Origin: JAWLBY01 sp041687455
Lineage (GTDB): Bacteria; Pseudomonadota; Gammaproteobacteria; Xanthomonadales; Xanthomonadaceae
Assembly: GCA_041687455.1 (NCBI GenBank)
Contig: JAWLBY010000018.1
Location: 17,532 to 81,531 of the forward strand
Length of the DNA: 64,000 bases
Reading direction: 5' to 3'
Shown here: one piece after another, positions 31,179 to 43,024 of the stretch
Position numbering within the stretch: the first letter of the stretch is position 1
Layout of the letters: each line of letters begins with the position of its first letter
Made by a program: the position numbers and the translations under genes
Notes under the pieces: generated by a model
The model's input: only the letters and a program-made list of their open reading frames with translations
Told to the model about the DNA's origin: nothing
Databases searched by the model: none

Positions 31179-33632
31179 TCAGGTCCTCCCGCTGGCGCGG
31201 CCGGCACGCGGGCGCCAGCGCCGCAGTCGCAACGTGTTGGCCACGACGCTGACGCTCGAGAACGCCATCGCCGCACCGGCCACGATCGGGTTCAGCAGCC
31301 CGGCGACCGCCAGCGGAATGCCGACCAGGTTGTACACGAAGGCCCAGAACAGGTTTTGCCGGATGGTCCGCGTGGTGCGTCGCGAGATGTCGATCGCGTC
31401 GGCGATCAGCCGCGGGTCCGGCCGCATCAGCGTGATGCCGGCCGCGTGCATCGCGACATCGGTGCCGCTGCCCATCGCGATGCCGACGTCGGCCGCGGCC
31501 AGTGCCGGCGCGTCGTTGATGCCGTCGCCGACCATCGCGGTCCGGCCGCTCGCGGCCAGCCTGCGGACATGCTCGGCCTTCTGCTCCGGCAGCACTTCGG
31601 CGATCACGTCGGCGTCGTCGATGCCGACCTGTCGTGCCAGCGCGGTCGCTGCGCCACGATGGTCGCCGCTCAGCATCAGCGTGCGCAGGCCGAGCCGCTG
31701 CAGGGCGTCGACGGCGTCGCGCGACTCGCTGCGCAGCGGGTCGCCGAACGCCAGCAGCGCGTGCAGTCGCGGGCCGGTCGGTCCGATTTCGGCCAGCCAC
31801 GACAGCGAGCGGCCCTGCGTCGCCTGTTCGCTGGCCTGATCCGCCAACGGATCGATCGTGACGTGTTCGGTCTGCATCCACGCCGTGCTGCCGAGCAGCC
31901 AGTCGCTGCCTGCGATCCGGCCGCGCACGCCGCGACCCGGCACCGCGCGAATGTCGGCGGCGTCGATCGGATCCACGCCGCGCTGGCTGGCGGCCTGCAA
32001 TACCGCCCGTGCCAGCGGATGCTCGCTGCCCCGCTGCAGCGCGGTCGCGATCGACAGTGCGTGTCGTGTGTCGCCGTCGACCGCCGAAAGTGTCTGCAGC
32101 GACGGCACGCCGCGGCTCAGCGTGCCGGTCTTGTCGAACGCGACCGCGCGCAGCGCGTGGGCGGTTTCCAGCGCTTCGGCGTCCTTGATCAGGATCCCGG
32201 CACGTGCCGCGACGCCGGTGCCGGCCATGATCGCGGTCGGCGTCGCGAGGCCCAGCGCACACGGGCAGGCGATCACCAGCACCGCCACCGCGTTCAGCGT
32301 CGCGCTGGTCCAGTCGCCGGCGAGCAGGCCCCAGCCGAGCAGGGTCAGCGCGGCGACCACGATCACCACCGGAACGAACACCGCGCTGACCCGATCGACC
32401 GTGCGCTGGATCGGTGCCTTGCGCGCCTGTGCGTCCTCGACCAGGCGGATGATCCGTGCCAGCGCCGTTTCGCTGCCGACTGCGCCGGTTCGTACCAGCA
32501 ACTGGCCGTCGGCATTGATCGCGCCGCCGGTGACGCGGTCGCCGGCCTGCTTGACCACCGGCAGCGACTCGCCGGTCAGCAGCGACTCGTCGTTGTGGCT
32601 GATGCCTTCCAGCACCTCGCCGTCGACCGGTATCCGCTCGCCGGGCAGCACGACGACCAGGTCGCCCGGCCGCACCTGCTCGATCGGCAGCAGCAGGTCG
32701 GCAGCGCCACGGCGAACGCGGGCCTGTCCCGGCCGCAACGCCTGCAGCGCGCGGATCGCCTCGGTGGTCTGCCACTTGGCCCGCGCCTCGAGCCACTTGC
32801 CGAGCAGGACCAGCGTGATCACTGCGGCCGATGCCTCGAAGTACAGCGACGCGCTGCCGTGGTGGGGCGGCGTCGACAGCAGGTGGAACACGCTGAGCCC
32901 GTAGGCGGCCGACGTCCCGAGCGCGACCAGCAGGTCCATGTTGCCGGCGCGTGCCCGCAGCGCCCGCCAGCCGGCGCGGTAGAAACGTGCGCCGAGCCAG
33001 AACTGCACCGGAGTCGCCAGTGCGAGCTGCCACGCTCCCGGCAGCATCGGGTGCAGGTCGAATGGCAGCGCCAGCATCGGCGCGACCAGCGGCAGGGTCA
33101 GCAAGGCCGCGATGATCACGTGGCGGCGTTGGCGCAGCGCATCGGACGGTGCTGCCGCACCGGCGGGAGCAGCCGACGTTGCCGGGCTCGCTGGTTCGGC
33201 TTGGTAGCCGGCCCTGCGGACCGCGTCGACGAGCGTGGCCGACGCCGTGCCGGCGAGCACGCGCAGATGGGCGCTGTCGGTTGCCAGGTTGACGCTGACC
33301 TCGCGGACGCCATCGACCCGGCGCAACGCCTTTTCGATCCGCCCCGCGCATGACGCACAGCTCATGCCGCGCACGGCGAGCGCGATCTCTTCGGTCGGAA
33401 CTGCGTAGCCGGCGGCGGCGACCGCGTCGGCCAGTGCCGTCGCCGGCACGCTGCCGTCGGTCTGCACGGTGGCCGATTCGGTGGCGAGGTTGACGCTCGC
33501 CTGCTGCACGCCGGCCAGCCGCGACAACGCCTTCTCGACCCGGCCGACGCAGGACGCGCAGCTCAGGCCGAGTACCTTGAACGTTACCTGCGTGGCGGGC
33601 GGGGCGGCGACGGTGGGAGCGATGGCGGACAC
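31179..33632 (-). CDS. copA: Cu(I)-exporting P1B-type ATPase CopA
   Basis: 817 residues. There is no ATG near the expected N-terminus; a GTG at 33632 with GAAGG 8 bp upstream fits and lies just after the predicted transcription start. Two N-terminal HMA domains carry CASC (Cys25/28 and Cys92/95). The core follows: the CPC metal-binding motif in ACPCALGLATP (about residue 455), phosphorylation motif DKTGTLS (about 497), and hinge GDGINDAPALA. It exports Cu(I) from the cytoplasm. Length and domain order are typical of proteobacterial CopA. cueR follows in the same transcript. Confidence 0.95.
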   Translation of the reverse strand: MSAIAPTVAAPPATQVTFKVLGLSCASCVGRVEKALSRLAGVQQASVNLATESATVQTDGSVPATALADAVAAAGYAVPTEEIALAVRGMSCASCAGRIEKALRRVDGVREVSVNLATDSAHLRVLAGTASATLVDAVRRAGYQAEPASPATSAAPAGAAAPSDALRQRRHVIIAALLTLPLVAPMLALPFDLHPMLPGAWQLALATPVQFWLGARFYRAGWRALRARAGNMDLLVALGTSAAYGLSVFHLLSTPPHHGSASLYFEASAAVITLVLLGKWLEARAKWQTTEAIRALQALRPGQARVRRGAADLLLPIEQVRPGDLVVVLPGERIPVDGEVLEGISHNDESLLTGESLPVVKQAGDRVTGGAINADGQLLVRTGAVGSETALARIIRLVEDAQARKAPIQRTVDRVSAVFVPVVIVVAALTLLGWGLLAGDWTSATLNAVAVLVIACPCALGLATPTAIMAGTGVAARAGILIKDAEALETAHALRAVAFDKTGTLSRGVPSLQTLSAVDGDTRHALSIATALQRGSEHPLARAVLQAASQRGVDPIDAADIRAVPGRGVRGRIAGSDWLLGSTAWMQTEHVTIDPLADQASEQATQGRSLSWLAEIGPTGPRLHALLAFGDPLRSESRDAVDALQRLGLRTLMLSGDHRGAATALARQVGIDDADVIAEVLPEQKAEHVRRLAASGRTAMVGDGINDAPALAAADVGIAMGSGTDVAMHAAGITLMRPDPRLIADAIDISRRTTRTIRQNLFWAFVYNLVGIPLAVAGLLNPIVAGAAMAFSSVSVVANTLRLRRWRPRAGRASGRT

Positions 33633-33661
33633 GGCCGGAACCTTCGATGGGGACGGCCCAC

Positions 33662-33692
33662 AGCTTGAGCCCTGCCACCATGGGAAGGTCAA
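33662..33692 (-). promoter_or_regulatory. CueR-type promoter for copA-cueR
   Basis: Minus strand: -35 TTGACC (33692-33687), 19-bp spacer with dyad CCTTCCCATGGTGGCAGG, -10 CAAGCT (33667-33662). Same architecture as the copZ promoter. The predicted start lies about 23 bp before the GTG. Confidence 0.85.
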
Positions 33693-33715
33693 CCGCTGTG
33701 GTGCCGACGTCGCGT

Positions 33716-35077
33716 TCAGCTTCGCAGCGCGTCGCGGATCGCCGCCAGCGTGATCTCGATGTCGGCGTCGGTCGTGCTCCAGTTCGACACCGCGATGCGT
33801 ACCGCCGGCCGGCCGCCGAACAGCGTTGGCGTCATGAACGCGCGGCCACCCTCGGTGATCCGGGCCAGCAATCGGTCGCGGGCATCGGCGCCGGGCTCGC
33901 GCAGCGCGAAGCAGACGATGTTGAGCCGCACCGTATCGAGCAGTTCGATGCCGCGCTCGGCGGCCAGCGCCTCGCCGAGCCGCGCAGCGAGCCGGCAGTT
34001 GTCGGCGATCCGCGCCGCGATGCCGTCGCGGCCGTAGGCGGCCAGCGTCAGCCAGGCGGGCAGGGCACGGAAGCGGCGCGAGTTTTCCGGCGTGTGGTGC
34101 AGCGGGTCCGGGGTGTCGCCGAGGTAGGCCGAGCTGGAGCGGAACACCTGCCGCTGCAGTGCTGCATGCCGCGTGTAGACCAGCGCGCTGTCGTACGGCA
34201 CGTTCAGCCACTTGTGCAGGTCGACCGTGACCGAGTCGGCCCGCTCGATGCCTGCCAGCCGCTCGCGCATCCCGGGCAGCAGCGCCGCGAACAATCCGAA
34301 CGCACCGTCGACGTGCAGCCAGGCGCCGTGTTCGCGGCACAGCTCGGCCAGCGCCTGCAGATCGTCGAAATCGCCGGTGTTGACCTCGCCGGCGCTGGCG
34401 ACGACGACCGTCGGCCGCTCCGGTTCGGCGGCCAGCCGCGCGGCCAGCGCCGCCGGATCGACCGCCGTGCGGCCCGGCATGCAGGCCACGGTCTGCAACT
34501 GCGCGCGGCCGAGGCCGAGGATCGCCATCGCCTTGCCGATGCTGGCATGCGGTGCGCCGCCGACGACCCGCAATGCCGGTGCGCCCGCCAGCCCGTGCTC
34601 GGCGATGTCGAAACCGAGCTGCTGGAAAGCCCACTGCCGGGCGGTGGCCAGCGCCACCGTGTTGGATTGGGTGGCGCCGCTGACGAACACGCCGCGCAGC
34701 TCGGCGGGCAGTCCGAACAGGCTGGCGAACGCGTCGGCAGTCGCGCGTTCGATCGCGGCGGCCACCGAGCCGACATCGTTCGAGACGTTCTGGTCGTAGG
34801 CCGACACCAGCCAGTCACCGGCCAGCCCGGCCGGGCTGGTGCCGCCGGTCACGAAGCCGAAATAGCGCGGACCGGCCGAGCCGGACAGTCGCGGTTCGTA
34901 GCGCTCGCGGAACTGCTGCAGCGCCGCGGCCAGGCCGATGCCGTCCGGCGGCGCCGCTACCGCTGAGTCGGCGTCGCTGCAGGCGGCCGCGCGGGTCGGC
35001 AGCGTCGCGAGGAATTCGCTCGCGGCGCGATGGGCGGCGTCGAGCGCGGAGGACATGTCGGCGGGGATCGCGGGCAT
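33716..35077 (-). CDS. PLP-dependent group II amino-acid decarboxylase-like protein
   Basis: 453 residues, start at 35077 with GGAAG upstream. The fold-type I features are present: FVSGATQSNTVAL (cofactor phosphate region), the Asp pairing with the pyridine ring in HVDGAFG, and the Schiff-base Lys in VDLHKWLNVPYD near 288. Relatives include aromatic-L-amino-acid and tyrosine decarboxylases; the substrate is not readable. It converges with the copper operon's promoter side and is separate from it. Confidence 0.92.
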   Translation of the reverse strand: MPAIPADMSSALDAAHRAASEFLATLPTRAAACSDADSAVAAPPDGIGLAAALQQFRERYEPRLSGSAGPRYFGFVTGGTSPAGLAGDWLVSAYDQNVSNDVGSVAAAIERATADAFASLFGLPAELRGVFVSGATQSNTVALATARQWAFQQLGFDIAEHGLAGAPALRVVGGAPHASIGKAMAILGLGRAQLQTVACMPGRTAVDPAALAARLAAEPERPTVVVASAGEVNTGDFDDLQALAELCREHGAWLHVDGAFGLFAALLPGMRERLAGIERADSVTVDLHKWLNVPYDSALVYTRHAALQRQVFRSSSAYLGDTPDPLHHTPENSRRFRALPAWLTLAAYGRDGIAARIADNCRLAARLGEALAAERGIELLDTVRLNIVCFALREPGADARDRLLARITEGGRAFMTPTLFGGRPAVRIAVSNWSTTDADIEITLAAIRDALRS

Positions 35078-35216
35078 TCGGGGCTTCCGGGCGCAGGCAG
35101 GTCGCCGGCAGGGCGAACCGGCGCGGCAGTGTGCCGTGCCAGCGCGCCGGCCGGCAGTGCCATTTCGGACACTGCCGGGGCGCCTCGGCCGATCGCGGGC
35201 GGTCTGCCGGGGGCGG

Positions 35217-35600
35217 TCAGGCCGATTTCGCGACCGCCTCGACCGCATAGCCGTTGCGGACCCAGCCGTCCCAGCCGCCTTCGACCTCGACCACCCGGAA
35301 GCCCTGCCGGCTCAGCACCAGCGCAGCTTCGGACGCCAGGTGGCAGGTCGCGTTGTAGCAGTACAGATAGACCACCGCGTCCCGGTTCAGCGCCCGTGGC
35401 TGCTGCCACTGGCCCTTCGGCAGGTTCAGCGCGCCGGGCACGTGAGCTTCGGCGTAGTCGGCCGGATAGCGCACGTCGACGACCTGGTAGCTGGCCGGGT
35501 TCTTGCGACTGTTGATCAGCACCTCGAGCTCGTGCAGGCCGGTCGTGTAATCGATCCGGTTGCGGAAGAACGCTTCGGCGCGCTGGAAGTCGTAGCTCAT
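35217..35600 (-). CDS. Rhodanese-like sulfurtransferase
   Basis: 127 residues. One rhodanese domain: YQVVDVRYPADYAEAHVPGA and the loop YLYCYNATCHLASEAAL, whose second Cys is at the catalytic position, with GGWDGWVRNGY near the C-terminus. GAGGAG precedes the ATG. It faces the divergent LysR gene, which is likely its regulator. Confidence 0.9.
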   Translation of the reverse strand: MSYDFQRAEAFFRNRIDYTTGLHELEVLINSRKNPASYQVVDVRYPADYAEAHVPGALNLPKGQWQQPRALNRDAVVYLYCYNATCHLASEAALVLSRQGFRVVEVEGGWDGWVRNGYAVEAVAKSA

Positions 35601-35678
35601 GTTCGGTCTCCTCGGGAATGGGTCGCCGGTTGGCGGCAACGCCGGGGGCGGCGGTGGCGACCACTGTATTGAGATGCA

Positions 35679-35731
35679 CCGATTCGATAATCGGCCTTGT
35701 TGGAATAAGATTGTTCGTATGTGTGAACAAT
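35679..35731. promoter_or_regulatory. Two dyads in the rhodanese-lysR intergenic region
   Basis: ATTGTTC-N8-GAACAAT (35710-35731) is a perfect 7-bp dyad ending 10 bp before the LysR start. CCGATT-N4-AATCGG (35679-35694) is a second perfect 6-bp dyad. Both sit in the 141-bp divergent control region and are AT-rich relative to surroundings, as for LysR operators. Confidence 0.6.
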
Positions 35732-35741
35732 AGGGCTGCGC

Positions 35742-36626
35742 GTGCAGACGATCTCCGACATCGCCGTGTTCGTCGCCGTGGTCGAACACGGCAGCTTCAC
35801 CGCCGCGGCAGAACAGCTCGAGCTGTCGAAAGCGGTCGTCAGCAAGTACGTCGGCCGGCTCGAGCGGCGGCTGGCGGCGCGGCTGATGAATCGCACGACC
35901 CGGCGGCTCACGCTGACCGAAGCCGGTGAGGCGCTGTACACGCGCGCCAGTGCCGCGTTGAGTGATCTGGCATCGGCCGAGGAAGCGGTGCTCGAGCTGG
36001 CCGGGCAACCGCGCGGCCGACTGCGCGTGACGGCGCCGTCGCATTTCGGCGAAGTCCACCTGGCGCCGCTGTTCGCGGCGTTCCGGCACCGCTATCCGGA
36101 CGTCCAGCTCGACCTCGATCTGGACAACCGGCTGGTCGACCTGGTGCAGGAACGCTTCGACGTCGGCATCCGGATCAGCGCGTTGGCCAGCAGTTCGCTG
36201 GTCGCTCGCACGCTGACGCAGATCCGGATGGTCACGGTCGCGTCACCGGCCTACCTGGCCCGTCACGGCACGCCGCGCAGTCCGGAGCAACTGCGCCAGC
36301 ACGAGTGCCTCAGCTACAGCCTCGACCGCACGCCGAGCGAGTGGCGCTACACCAGCGAGTCGGGCCAGCCGCTGGCGATCCGCGTCCACGGCGGCTTCCG
36401 CTGCAACAACGACGGCGCACTGAAACGCGCGGCTCTGGACGGACTCGGCCTGCTGCGTTTTCCGGAACTGTTCGTTCGCGACGAATTGCAGCACGGCCGG
36501 CTGGTCGCCGTGCTGCAACCGTACGAGCGGCAGTCGATCACGCTGTCGGCGGTGTTTCCGACCCGTCGCAACCTGGCGCCGAAGGTGCGAGTGTTCGTCG
36601 ATTTCCTCGCCGAGCACTTTCGCTAG
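35742..36626 (+). CDS. LysR-family transcriptional regulator
   Basis: 294 residues, starting at a GTG. The helix-turn-helix lies in IAVFVAVVEHGSFTAAAEQL and SKAVVSKYVGRLERRL, and the periplasmic-binding-like effector domain follows (RGRLRVTAPSHFGEVHL). It resembles the AaeR/DsdC-unrelated subgroup that controls a divergent neighbour. It probably regulates the rhodanese gene through the dyads between them. Confidence 0.94.
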   Translation: MQTISDIAVFVAVVEHGSFTAAAEQLELSKAVVSKYVGRLERRLAARLMNRTTRRLTLTEAGEALYTRASAALSDLASAEEAVLELAGQPRGRLRVTAPSHFGEVHLAPLFAAFRHRYPDVQLDLDLDNRLVDLVQERFDVGIRISALASSSLVARTLTQIRMVTVASPAYLARHGTPRSPEQLRQHECLSYSLDRTPSEWRYTSESGQPLAIRVHGGFRCNNDGALKRAALDGLGLLRFPELFVRDELQHGRLVAVLQPYERQSITLSAVFPTRRNLAPKVRVFVDFLAEHFR

Positions 36627-37045
36627 CGCGGGACCGGCACGGCAGCGATCTGGCGCGCGTCGGCGGCGCTTCGGGTCTCATGGTGCGTGGCCGGCGCGCC
36701 GGGTTCGGCGCCGGAGGCCGCTGTTCCGATCCGATCGCTGACCTGCAGCGCCCACAGGACCGCCAGCCGGCAATCGTCGGGCTCGGCGGTGAACGCAACC
36801 ACCCTCTGTATGCCGAGCGGGTCGGTTCCGAGCACGCAATCACACTGCACGTTTCGCGTCAGCATGCAGCCGCCGACTCGGGCGCGTTGCTGCACCAGCA
36901 GGCACTGGACGTGGCGGTCGGGGTCTGCGACGACGCGATTCATGCGGATGCGGAGCCTCTTGCGGCGGCGGAGCGGATCGTCGGCGACTTCGGCCGGACT
37001 CATCCGTGCGAAAACGCACGGATGGGCGCGATCACGACACGCCAC
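36623..37045 (-). CDS. Hypothetical protein between lysR and the hybrid kinase
   Basis: 140 residues from a GTG at 37045 (or about 126 from an internal ATG near 37003). High third-position GC over the whole frame suggests real coding. The N-terminus is Arg-rich (RRRKRLRIRMNR), and a Cys-containing middle follows. I do not recognise a family. It begins 3 bp after the kinase stop and its stop overlaps the lysR stop by 4 bp. Confidence 0.5.
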   Translation of the reverse strand: MACRDRAHPCVFARMSPAEVADDPLRRRKRLRIRMNRVVADPDRHVQCLLVQQRARVGGCMLTRNVQCDCVLGTDPLGIQRVVAFTAEPDDCRLAVLWALQVSDRIGTAASGAEPGAPATHHETRSAADARQIAAVPVPR

Positions 37046-37048
37046 CGT

Positions 37049-39697
37049 TCAGGTGCCGCCATTGCCGAGGTGCTCGTCGCCGTCAGCCGCAGCAGTGCCG
37101 GCCGGCTCGGCCAGCAACCGCTGCAGTTCCTCGAACTCGATCGGCTTGATGCAGTGATGATCGAAACCGGCCTCGGCAGAGCGGCGGCGGTCCGCGTCCT
37201 GGCCCCAGCCGGTCAGTGCGATCAGCCGGACCCGCTCGCCGCCCGGCAGCGAGCGGATGCGCCGGGCGGCCTGGTAGCCGTCCAGTTGCGGCATGCCGAT
37301 ATCGAGCAACGCGACGTCCGGCCGCAGCCGCGCGACCGTCTCGACCGCAGCGGCGCCGTCGTGCGCGACGGCGACCCGGTGGCCGCCCAGTTCCAGCATG
37401 ATCGCGAGGCTGGCCGCAGCATCACGGTTGTCGTCGGCAATCACGATCGACAGCGGCGCACTCGCGGCGGGCGGCTCGTCCTTGCGCGGTCCCTGATCGG
37501 TCTGTCCGGTGTCGACCCGTGCCAGCGGCAGACGCACGACGAAGCGACTGCCGCGCCCGGGGCCGTCGCTGAACGCGTCGATCCGCCCGCCATGCATTTC
37601 GGTCAACTGCCGCGCCAGCGTCAGGCCGATGCCGAGGCCGCCCGGCATGCCTTCGCACGGCGCTTCGCCCTGGGTGAACATCGTGAAGATACGGTCGAGC
37701 TGTCGTGCCGGGATGCCGATGCCGTCGTCGGTCACGCTGATCACGGCCTGGTCGCCATCGCGCTGCAGGCGAAGGCCGACATGACCGCCGCGCGGCGTGT
37801 ACTTGATGGCATTGCCGAGCAGGTTGCCGATCACCTGTGCGAGGCGGGTCAGGTCGCCGTCGACCCGCACCGGCTCCGCTGGCCGTTGCAGTTCGAACCG
37901 GTGTCCGGCCCGCTCGAGCTGCGGTCGGTTGGCCTCGACCGCGAGGTCGACCGCTTCCGCAAGGTCGACGACGTTCCTCTTCAGGACGATGCCGCCACGA
38001 CTGGTCCGCGACAGGTCGATCAGGTCGTCGACCAGTCGGCTCATGTGCCGCGCCTGCCGTTCGATGATGTCGCGCGCATTCTGCAGATCGCTGCTCGGAG
38101 CCTGTTGCAGGTGCATCGACTGGACCGCGCTCAGGATCGGCGCCAGCGGATTGCGCAACTCGTGCGCCAGCGTCGCGATGAACTCGTCCTTGCGTCGATC
38201 GGCCTCGGCCCGTTGCTGTTCGGCCAGCTTGCGCTCGGTGATGTCGACGCACGATCCGAGGTAGCCGGAGAAGCTGCCGCCGGGGCCGTCGAAGGTCGGC
38301 ACGCCGCGATCGAACAGCCAGCGGTACTCGCCATCGTGCCGGCGCAGCCGCAGTTCGAGATCGAACGGTTCGTGCCGCGCGGTGTGCTCGCCGCAGGTCG
38401 CCAGCGTGCGCACGCGATCTTCCGGATGCACGTCGTCGATCCAGCCGGCGCCGAGCTCCTGCGGCATCGCACGACCGGTGAATTCGAGCCAGGCGCGGTT
38501 GAACCACGTTGCCGCGTTGTGCCGATCGGCGCGCCAGATCAGCATCGGCACGCTGTCGGCAAGGTTGCGGAAGCGCGCCTCGCTGTCGCGAAGGGCCTGC
38601 TCGGCGGCCTTCCGCTCGCTGATGTCGCGAACGATCGTCGATGCACCGGTGATCCGCCCCGACGCATCGCGGATCGGCGACACGGTCAGCGACACCGGTA
38701 CCCGGCGCCCGTCGCGCGTCAGGCGCTCCGTTTCGCGGTGGCTCAGGCGTTCGCCGCGTGACAGCCGGGCGATGATGTCGTTTTCCTCGGCGTGCAGTTT
38801 CGGTGGAATGATGGTCAGGATCGGCTGGCCGACGATCTCCTCGGCGCGCCAGCCGAACAACTGTTCGGCACCGGCGTTCCACGACACGATGCGTCCGTCC
38901 AGCGTCTTCGACAGGATCGCGTCGTCTGATGACTCGACGATTGCCGCCAGGTGGGCGCGGGCGTGTTCGGCACGCCTGCGTTCGCCGATGTCCTCGATCA
39001 GCGCGAAGAATCCGGCGACCTGCTCGTCGACCCGGTGCGGCACGCAGGTCACGCCGACATGCCGTGGTCCGCTCGGGAAGGTCACGTCGGACTCGAACCG
39101 CACCGTCTCGCCCTGCAAGGCGCGCTCGACGTACGGCAGCGCGGTGTCGTAGGCCGCTTGCCCGATCACGTCGCGCATGTGCTGACCGCGCAGTTCGTCG
39201 CGCCGGCGACCGAACCAGACCTCGTAGGTGCGATTGTTGAACCGGTAGCGGCGGTCGCTGCCGACATACGAGATCAGCAGCGGCAATGCGTCGATGACGC
39301 TTTGCAGTTGCTGTTCGCTGTATCGCCCCTCGCGCTCCGCGCGCGCGGCCCTGGCGCCGCGCCGCCGTACGGCCGCGCCGAACAGGACGATCAGGCCGCA
39401 GGCGAACAGATAGGACGCCTGCGCGACCAGCGCCGATCGCGTTCCGGACGACAGTGTCCCGATGTCGAGGAACAGCCACTGCGCGCCGATCGCGGTCAGC
39501 AGGGTGGTCAGGATCGCCGGGCCGGTGCCGGCCAGCCAGACGCTCAGCGCGACCGCGGCGAACATCGTGATGAATGGAATCTGCGGTCCCAGCCACGGCA
39601 CCAGCGCGCCGCGCAGAACGACGGCGAGCAGCGCTATCGCGATCGCGGCGCCGTAGCGGAGCACGGTGGACTGCAGCGGCTGGTCGTACGATCGCAT
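37049..39697 (-). CDS. Hybrid sensor histidine kinase with DUF4118, three PAS and a receiver domain
   Basis: 882 residues. Four membrane helices (about 15-110, KdpD-like DUF4118) are followed by three PAS domains (about 125-490; each ends IEDIGERRRAE, VRDISERKAAE or VDITERKLAEQ). Then come HisKA with HELRNP (His512), HATPase (DDGIGIP, GLGIGLTLARQL) and a C-terminal receiver with phospho-acceptor Asp near 798 in LLDIGMPQLDG. The output must be by phosphorelay or partner binding, as no DNA-binding domain is present. No response regulator gene is adjacent. Confidence 0.94.
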   Translation of the reverse strand: MRSYDQPLQSTVLRYGAAIAIALLAVVLRGALVPWLGPQIPFITMFAAVALSVWLAGTGPAILTTLLTAIGAQWLFLDIGTLSSGTRSALVAQASYLFACGLIVLFGAAVRRRGARAARAEREGRYSEQQLQSVIDALPLLISYVGSDRRYRFNNRTYEVWFGRRRDELRGQHMRDVIGQAAYDTALPYVERALQGETVRFESDVTFPSGPRHVGVTCVPHRVDEQVAGFFALIEDIGERRRAEHARAHLAAIVESSDDAILSKTLDGRIVSWNAGAEQLFGWRAEEIVGQPILTIIPPKLHAEENDIIARLSRGERLSHRETERLTRDGRRVPVSLTVSPIRDASGRITGASTIVRDISERKAAEQALRDSEARFRNLADSVPMLIWRADRHNAATWFNRAWLEFTGRAMPQELGAGWIDDVHPEDRVRTLATCGEHTARHEPFDLELRLRRHDGEYRWLFDRGVPTFDGPGGSFSGYLGSCVDITERKLAEQQRAEADRRKDEFIATLAHELRNPLAPILSAVQSMHLQQAPSSDLQNARDIIERQARHMSRLVDDLIDLSRTSRGGIVLKRNVVDLAEAVDLAVEANRPQLERAGHRFELQRPAEPVRVDGDLTRLAQVIGNLLGNAIKYTPRGGHVGLRLQRDGDQAVISVTDDGIGIPARQLDRIFTMFTQGEAPCEGMPGGLGIGLTLARQLTEMHGGRIDAFSDGPGRGSRFVVRLPLARVDTGQTDQGPRKDEPPAASAPLSIVIADDNRDAAASLAIMLELGGHRVAVAHDGAAAVETVARLRPDVALLDIGMPQLDGYQAARRIRSLPGGERVRLIALTGWGQDADRRRSAEAGFDHHCIKPIEFEELQRLLAEPAGTAAADGDEHLGNGGT

Positions 39698-39887
39698 GCG
39701 TCGGAGTGGCAGTCGTCAGGATCGTCCCGGACTATAGGCGCAGTGCGGCGACTGCTGCCACGGGGCGGGCGCCTTCGTTCGGTCTGCATGCAGCCGGTGG
39801 CCAGTAGCGACCCCTGACCATCGGCACAGGCGGTCCGGCGCCTGCCGCGATCCAATCCCAGGCCCCGTCCGTTGCAGGGAACAACCG

Positions 39888-42716
<2,829 letters not shown>

Positions 42717-42732
42717 CAGCGCACAACCGATG

Positions 42733-42758
42733 ACGGCTGCCCGGTCCCGGGCAGCCGT
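42733..42758 (+). terminator. Hairpin terminator after the M16 gene
   Basis: ACGGCTGCCCGG (42733-42744) / CCGGGCAGCCGT (42747-42758) is a perfect 12-bp inverted repeat, in practice a 10-bp stem with a 6-nt loop. A T tract is missing. Confidence 0.65.
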
Positions 42759-43024
42759 GTTGCGACTTCGCTGTCGTGCGCTGGTGCAGCAGCGGTTCGC
42801 TGCCGGCACCGCTGCGCGGCAGCCGGACTGCGGACGGAGCTGCAACCTCGGCGGTGCCGGACGACGCTGCATCGCACGGTCGCGGCAGCGGTGGCCTGCG
42901 GTGCCGCGCGACTTCGAGCGGTGCAGCCGTCGCCGCCCGGGCCGGTCGGTCCTCGCGCAGGCGGATCCACGCGGGACGAACTTCCGCGCGGCGGCGACCG
43001 CGCGATGGCTGACCGCGATGCTGC
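42759..43024. other. GC-rich intergenic region without supported gene
   Basis: Several overlapping open frames occur here on both strands, but none has a ribosome binding site or family similarity. I see no RNA gene. Confidence 0.6.

Noticed and set aside
31077..33353. 758-residue plus-strand frame opposite copA
   Set aside because: copA carries complete P-type ATPase motifs and a CueR promoter; the plus frame is a shadow.
42759..43024. Small genes between the M16 and GGDEF-like genes
   Set aside because: Several frames overlap on both strands without start signals or recognisable similarity.
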